From contig BDSL01000044.1 in assembly GCA_003116995.1 (NCBI GenBank), positions 310,001 to 374,000 on the forward strand: a stretch of DNA of 64,000 nt. Direction: 5' to 3'. The translations under genes and the position numbers were made by a program. A model generated the notes under the pieces. It worked only from the letters and a program-made list of their open reading frames with translations. It was not told the DNA's origin and did no database searches. This DNA is from Yamagishiella unicocca. Its lineage: Eukaryota > Chlorophyta > Chlorophyceae > Chlamydomonadales > Volvocaceae. Shown here in pieces: positions 58,938 to 64,000 of this stretch (the first letter of the stretch is position 1; every line of letters begins with the position of its first letter).

Positions 58938-60943
58938 GGGTGCGCCGGGTGACGTGCGCGGAGGAGATGGGAGTGGGGAGGAGGGGAGAGGAGGTGCTGG
59001 CTGTGTGGGGCGGGGGCGATGGCGAGGCTGGGTTGGACTGAGCCGTTGCGCGTGGCAGCCATCTTTTCAGCCCCTAGTCCCTAGCCCTCAGCCAATGTCT
59101 TGAGGAATCAGGTTTGGATCCTGCCTTGCAACGTCTGACCCAGGGGACGCCCGTGTGAAAGGGGTGTGCCAGTACCTGCCAGCAAGCCTGACTAGTAGGC
59201 TCTTGGCGGTTGCTGTAGTGTACAGCAGGTGTACGGCTATAAAGGGCGATGGGCTGGCTGCCTCCTCCAGGAGGGCGTACCACGTATGCGAGGTAGACAG
59301 GGGCAGTGGTGCAGGATGGTGCAAGCATGGCACTGAGGTTTTCATTCCTCACGCTCCCTGCATTTTTTGACAGCAAAATCAACAGTTATCGGTGCCGCTA
59401 TCTTGACTATCGTTGGATCAGTGCCTGGCTCGTGCGCATCCTACCCTGGGAGCCGACGACTCGTGCCACCGCTTGCACGTTGTCACACGCGAGTGACTTC
59501 GCGGGCAGCTGTCACAACACTGACAGGCAGAAATGGGCACGGTTTCCTTCTTTGGCGCAGTTGCACACTATGTATGCCATGTTTTGTCGGACTCCTCGGC
59601 TCCGTCGGCTCCGCCTTCGGTACCTAGCTACGCCTAGCTTCTTATCGGTTTTGCAGTGGACACACATCACGTCGGATCCTCGGCTCCGTGATGGTGCTTC
59701 GTTTTGCTTCCGTATTACGGTTTTCACGAGCGCCCCTGCTCAGCGAGGGTTTTGCTTCATATTGGCTCAAGGTTGCGCTTCCGCACTTGTGGCCGCTCCA
59801 GCAACTGTCGCTTCTTATGTGTCGTTGCAACAACGGCGAATTCCACCATATGCTCTCCATAATTAAGGTTATTCCAGACGTCATCCTTCGAACGTTCACG
59901 TTCCTGAGCCGTACAGGATATCGAACCTTGTGCAATGCGGCCCATAGTACAGTATCAATTTACAACCTTGACGAACATACACTTACGCTTGCAGGTTTTG
60001 TTGGATACTCCACTAAAATTTTACCTTTTGCAGGCGACGTAGGCTTAGTGGCGCCGCCTCAGCCGCGCCTCAGCGCTGAAGGTGTCGGCGCCTGCGCGAC
60101 AACGTTTTCTGGTCCTTTGCTATGTGTGCATCAACACATTTGACAGTCAGCTGCGCTTCTGGTGTGGAGACGCTGCTGTGCATCGGACCTCCAACGCCCA
60201 GGCCCCCAAGGCTTCCAAGTCGACCGGCCATGTGCGGATGTGCCCAGGTTGGGAACTTGTTGCTTTCTATTGTCAGATTGTCATCGTTTATGCCCGAGCT
60301 CGGTGTTCCGAGTTTTGTTTTTTGCGCGGGATCTATGTCATCACCGTCTGCCGGCAACTGACGTGAATCCTCAAACAACCTGTAAAGGGTCGAATTCCAT
60401 AGCATGTACCATCATTGACAAGACTGATGGTGACCCACCAGGGAGCCCTGTCACAGGTCTCCCTGACAGCCTACGAAAGGAAGGTCGAGCCCACTCCACA
60501 AGCACTGACAATATCCAAAGAGTCTTTCCAACTGAAAACACAGGCGAGTAGAAGGTGAGGGGGTTGCCCATTCCGCAAGGCCTTTGATCCATCCTTTTGT
60601 GCTGCTATGTGCTGCATCTAAGTAAGGGTGTGCTTGTAAGGTGGCACCTTGACTCTCAGAGTGGCCCTCGGGTCACCTACTGGGAGGTCTATTCGTTCGT
60701 GACCCCCACAGAAACACGCCTTCCCCGCGTTCTCCACAACCACTTCAATTTAATTGCCAGCTGACCAGCCGTCATTCCCAGCTGCAATGCGCCATCTTTA
60801 AGCTTCTCACAGCTCTAAAATTCCCCCAATAGCGTCAAGGAAGTATCCTACCTTCCAGCGGTCCTTCCCTCGTGGTCAGGCAGTGTTGGTAGGTTGTTGG
60901 CAAATGGTAGGTATGGTGGGATACCCCCTTACAACCATGTAGT

Positions 60944-61015
60944 GGGAGTTTGGTCTAGTGGTATGATTCTCGCTTCGGGTGCGAGAGGTCGTGGGTTCGA
61001 TTCCCGCAATTCCCC
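60944..61015 (+). tRNA. tRNA-Pro(CGG), copy 1
   Basis: Cloverleaf with acceptor GGGAGTT/AATTCCC (one G-T pair), D-arm GGTCTAGTGGTATGATT, anticodon stem CTCGC/GCGAG with loop TTCGGGT (anticodon CGG), and T-arm GTGGGTTCGATTCCCGC. No intron. Followed by ATTTT. Confidence 0.95.
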
Positions 61016-61326
61016 ATTTTGCGTGGGGTACTGGGTGGCGGATCCGTGACGTGATCGCGATGGAGCTTGGGGGTCGGCTCTCCCTCTGCACTCCTTGTTT
61101 CTTTTCCCCAGGATGGTGGCATGATGCTGGAGGGCAGAGCCTGTCCGAGTGCTCACCAGCGGCGCAGAGAGTTCAATCAACTTTAGAGAGAGAGACCGCG
61201 TTACAGTGGCCGCACGACAACTTTGTTAGAGAGAGAGACCGCGTTACAGTGGCCGCACATTGACCCCCTACATTTAGTATGGGCTCGAACGGTTGGCCGG
61301 AATCCGTGAGGTACAACATGAGGTGC

Positions 61327-61398
61327 GGGAGTTTGGTCTAGTGGTATGATTCTCGCTTCGGGTGCGAGAGGTCGTGGGTTCGATTCCCGCAACTCCCC
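61327..61398 (+). tRNA. tRNA-Pro(CGG), copy 2
   Basis: Identical to copy 1 except for AACTCCC in the acceptor stem, which makes it fully paired. Followed by TTTT, a pol III terminator. Confidence 0.95.
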
Positions 61399-62019
61399 TT
61401 TTAGGAAAGGGATATGGGCCTCCGTGCATGTACATTTTTCACCTTCACGGACGTTGGCGTGGGTTTTCGTTTGCGGGGAGTTTGCCTTGAGGTTTTTTAT
61501 TTGACTTGCTCCCGTTAGAAGCACCCTTCATGGGCCGTTCCCGTTTTTTGGAAAACCGCGTTGGCGGTAGAGACGGGTTGAGTGAGAGAGAGAGACCGCG
61601 TTACAGTGGCCGCACGACAGGCGGCACCCGCCCTTATCCCGGCGGGAAAGCACTGCGGAAGAGACACGGAACCAAGGTCGGGTACGGGCAACAGCAGGCA
61701 AACAGCATCATGCAAAGTCAGCACAAGCGACGGCAGGACACGGCCCCATGCAGGCCACCCTTACGCGTCGAGAGAGAGACCGCGTTACAGTGGCCGCACG
61801 ACAGGCGGCACCCGCCCTTATCCCGGCGGGAAAGCACTGCGGAAGAGACACGGAACCAAGGTCGGATACGGGCAACAGCAGGCAAACAGCATCATGCAAA
61901 GTCAGCACAAGCGACGGCAGGACACGGCCCCATGCAGGCCACCCCTACGCGTCAAAACCTTACACGAATGACGATCTCGGATCGAGTAATTAGTGCCGGT
62001 GTGGTAATGCACAAGAAGA

Positions 62020-62091
62020 GGGAGTTTGGTCTAGTGGTATGATTCTCGCTTCGGGTGCGAGAGGTCGTGGGTTCGATTCCCGCAACTCCCC
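62020..62091 (+). tRNA. tRNA-Pro(CGG), copy 3
   Basis: Same 72-nt sequence as copy 2, with fully paired acceptor GGGAGTT/AACTCCC and anticodon CGG. It lies about 65 bp downstream of the 184-bp tandem duplication. No T-run follows immediately. Confidence 0.95.
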
Positions 62092-62622
62092 TGTTGCATA
62101 ACTGTATAGTCCTTTTGGATTTGATTTGATTTTATCGGTTTTCATAGATCTGATCGATCGCGGACACTGGGACCGTTCAGGTGGGAAATTTGCTTGGATG
62201 TTTTCGACCTCGTGTCTGATTTTGCTGCCTAAAGTGCCCCACGCTTTGCTTCCCAGGGCGGGCTCCGCATTTAGCCTCCTACAGGCTCCTACCTTTGCGA
62301 CGCAGTTCGTCGCCAAGCTGGTGTAGAAATCGAGTCTTGTGGGCGTGTGCGTGGGTGGCTGCGTACAGGGCTCCCCGAGCCGGCTAGCCTCTTGCGGCGT
62401 TCTTGCGGTACCCGCGGGGGCAACAACACGCTGAAGCTTAGAGAGAGACCGCGTTACAGTGGCTGAGAGAGAGAGAGACCGCGTTACAGTGGCCGCACGA
62501 CAGGCGGCACCCGCCCTTATCCCGGCGGGAAAGCACTGCTGAAGAAAGAAGAAAGACCGCGTTACACTCCTTATGACCGATAGACGCTTATGAGATGCGT
62601 CTGCATCCCCTCATTGTCATGA

Positions 62623-62694
62623 GGGAGTTTGGTCTAGTGGTATGATTCTCGCTTCGGGTGCGAGAGGTCGTGGGTTCGATTCCCGCAATTCCCC
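62623..62694 (+). tRNA. tRNA-Pro(CGG), copy 4
   Basis: Same sequence as copy 1, including the G-T pair in the acceptor stem. A run of eight T begins eight bases downstream, serving as a pol III terminator. Confidence 0.95.
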
Positions 62695-64000
62695 TAGTCT
62701 ATTTTTTTTGTCTTGCGATGGTTCTCTCTCTCGAAACACCAACATTGGCTTGTTGTAGTGCATAAACCGCTTGTCACTGTGGCCTCTAGACTCTCTTGGT
62801 CTCGGAACACCAACATTGGCGCGTAGTACTGCATAAACCACTCGTCACTGTGGCCTCCAGGGGCCTCCAGACTCAAAGCAGTACTAACTTGAAGCTGCTT
62901 TAAGCGAGGGTTACCCGGTTTATCGTTCGGAGCTCCTGGTCAAAGCTTGGGGTAGCAGTAGTATTAGTCGGCTCCTGGTCAAAGCTTGGGGTAGCACGTA
63001 GCAGTAGTATTAGTCGTTGCAGTCGGTTCCAGTCCAGACTAATACTAGAGCTTTTGCAGGCTGCACCTCACAGTATTGCCTGTCTGTGGAGCTTATATGG
63101 ACTCGCAACGACGGAAATAATAACTTACAACGATGGAAATAATAATCACGTACGCGTTGCTTTACAGTTTTTGGGTTGTGGGAGGAGGTATTCCTTGGGT
63201 ATCCCCGGCATGTGACACCCCTTGGTGGCCATGGTACGTAGGGTCGTGTAGGGTGCTGCTGTTAAGGTGTGTGCGTTCTGTCCACAGTACAATAGTGCCG
63301 TCCATGCCTCATGCCTCGACTGTCTTGGCGGTAGTAACTATTTGTTGTAACGGTTACAGTGGGTTCCAGACCAAGAGGTAGAACCATCGGGCGCATCGCC
63401 TGACACTGAACAAGACGGAGGAAACAAATACCGACATGCACCGAAACAAAGGCAAACCACCAGAACACCAAGTTGACAGGCCGTAGGCATACAGAGCAGC
63501 AGCCAGCACCCCAGGGGGAATTTGCACTAGAGGCTCCCCTATCAGGAACTGGCCACCAACCAACCTAACAGCCCAGCACCCGACGAACCAGTGAAGCGCC
63601 GCAACGATGCAAACATCGGAACCCGCCACCTCTCATCCCATAAGGCACGGACCCCTAGCAGGGCTCAACACGCCTATATAGCCAGAAAGTATGAAGCACG
63701 GGAAACCCCGCTCCCCAAGACAACCCGAGCCGATCAGGAATCCACCAGTACCTCAGCCGGTCCCCCGCACACAAGGCGATTGGCGACAACCCGCAAGAAA
63801 GGATGCCGAGGCCCCACTGCATCCCAGCCTTTCTGGGGAAGCCCCAGCGCAGCAAAGCCCCTCAAAAGGGCCCAAAACTCCACCACCCCACGGCGAACGG
63901 CGCGATCCAGAAGACCACTACCCGGAGTAAGACCACTACCAGAAGACCACTACCCGGAGTAAGACGCGATCCAGAAGACCACTACCCGGAGTAACTATTG
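62695..64000. other. Repeat-bearing right edge, no gene recognised
   Basis: Holds two ~70-bp tandem copies with CACCAACATTGGC (62734-62873), a ~50-bp duplication with GGTCAAAGCTTGGGGTAGCA (62935-63015), and a 20-35-bp array with AGACCACTACCCGGAGTAA at the very end (63905-63995), which runs off the window. The open frames around 63590-63960 consist partly of that array. Confidence 0.55.

Larger units (their letters stand above)
57899..60943. other. 3-kb intergenic gap with minisatellite
   Basis: Contains the poly(A) signal of the Yae1/LTO1-type gene and a minisatellite (58667-58937). DNA from 59300 to 60600 is lower in GC, with several short open frames (such as 59306-59866 on plus) that show no domain or splice pattern I can trust. 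Confidence 0.45.
61180..62575. repeat. Dispersed GAGAGACCGCGTTACAG repeat around tRNA-Pro genes
   Basis: The core GACCGCGTTACA occurs seven times in one orientation, at about 61194, 61237, 61594, 61778, 62447, 62477 and 62555, each preceded by a GA run. Two occurrences head near-perfect 184-bp tandem copies (61586-61769 and 61770-61953); 62477 begins a truncated copy of about 85 bp. The rest are 25-30-bp fragments. Confidence 0.9.

Noticed and set aside
59306..59866. 187-codon plus-strand open frame with a hydrophobic start
   Set aside because: The reading frame shows no family resemblance and other frames look equally plausible; no exon chain could be built.

Overview
The window is nuclear DNA of a green alga, most likely a volvocine or other chlamydomonadalean species. 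The reasons are: GC-rich, intron-dense genes whose exons splice in frame with standard GT-AG (and a few GC-AG) boundaries; Ala/Gly/Gln/Pro/Ser-rich insertions in conserved proteins; UGUAA poly(A) signals after several stop codons; an intronic patch of the Chlamydomonas-type telomere unit TTTTAGGG; and a eukaryotic tRNA-Val with an anticodon-loop intron. No prokaryotic, organellar or viral genes were seen. All exon models below were built by hand from splice signals, reading-frame phase and family resemblance, and all close without a frameshift.

Layout. 871-4738 (-): a TPR-repeat protein ending in a split PH domain. 5324-14447 (-): a 13-exon gene for a ~2,500-residue acidic protein with a C-terminal coiled coil resembling the TACC domain. 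16369-21494 (+): a membrane protein with two CASP-like (MARVEL-type) four-helix domains. 22054-22142 (+): tRNA-Val(AAC). 23313-26404 (-): a GT2-like glycosyltransferase with a signal anchor. 29445-36375 and about 38325-44737 (+): two tandem paralogous receptor-type guanylate cyclases, each with TM helix, CHASE-like extracellular domain, second TM helix and class III catalytic domain. 47528-49684 (-): mitochondrial ribosomal protein bS18m. 50071-54067 (+), divergent from bS18m across 386 bp: lipid-droplet-associated hydrolase (LDAH family). 55896-57898 (+): a Yae1/LTO1-type protein. 60944-62694 (+): four near-identical tRNA-Pro(CGG) genes embedded in copies of a GAGAGACCGCGTTACAG repeat. The ends of the window and the larger intergenic gaps (26.4-29.4, 36.4-38.3, 44.7-47.5, 57.9-60.9 and 62.7-64 kb) contain no gene I can support.

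How the genes relate. This is ordinary eukaryotic gene order, without operons. The guanylate cyclases are the one clear family cluster: a tandem duplication whose copies have gained or lost introns and then exchanged patches of sequence. Copy A encodes its catalytic FSDIVGYT motif across three exons, including an 8-nt microexon. The genes for bS18m (mitochondrial translation) and LDAH (lipid droplets) may share a bidirectional promoter.

Many introns hold tandem repeats. These include an array of about 18 copies carrying the UGUAA poly(A) signal in sense orientation (CASP-like gene), a long CCCAA-type array (LDAH) and 39-bp repeats (guanylate cyclase B).
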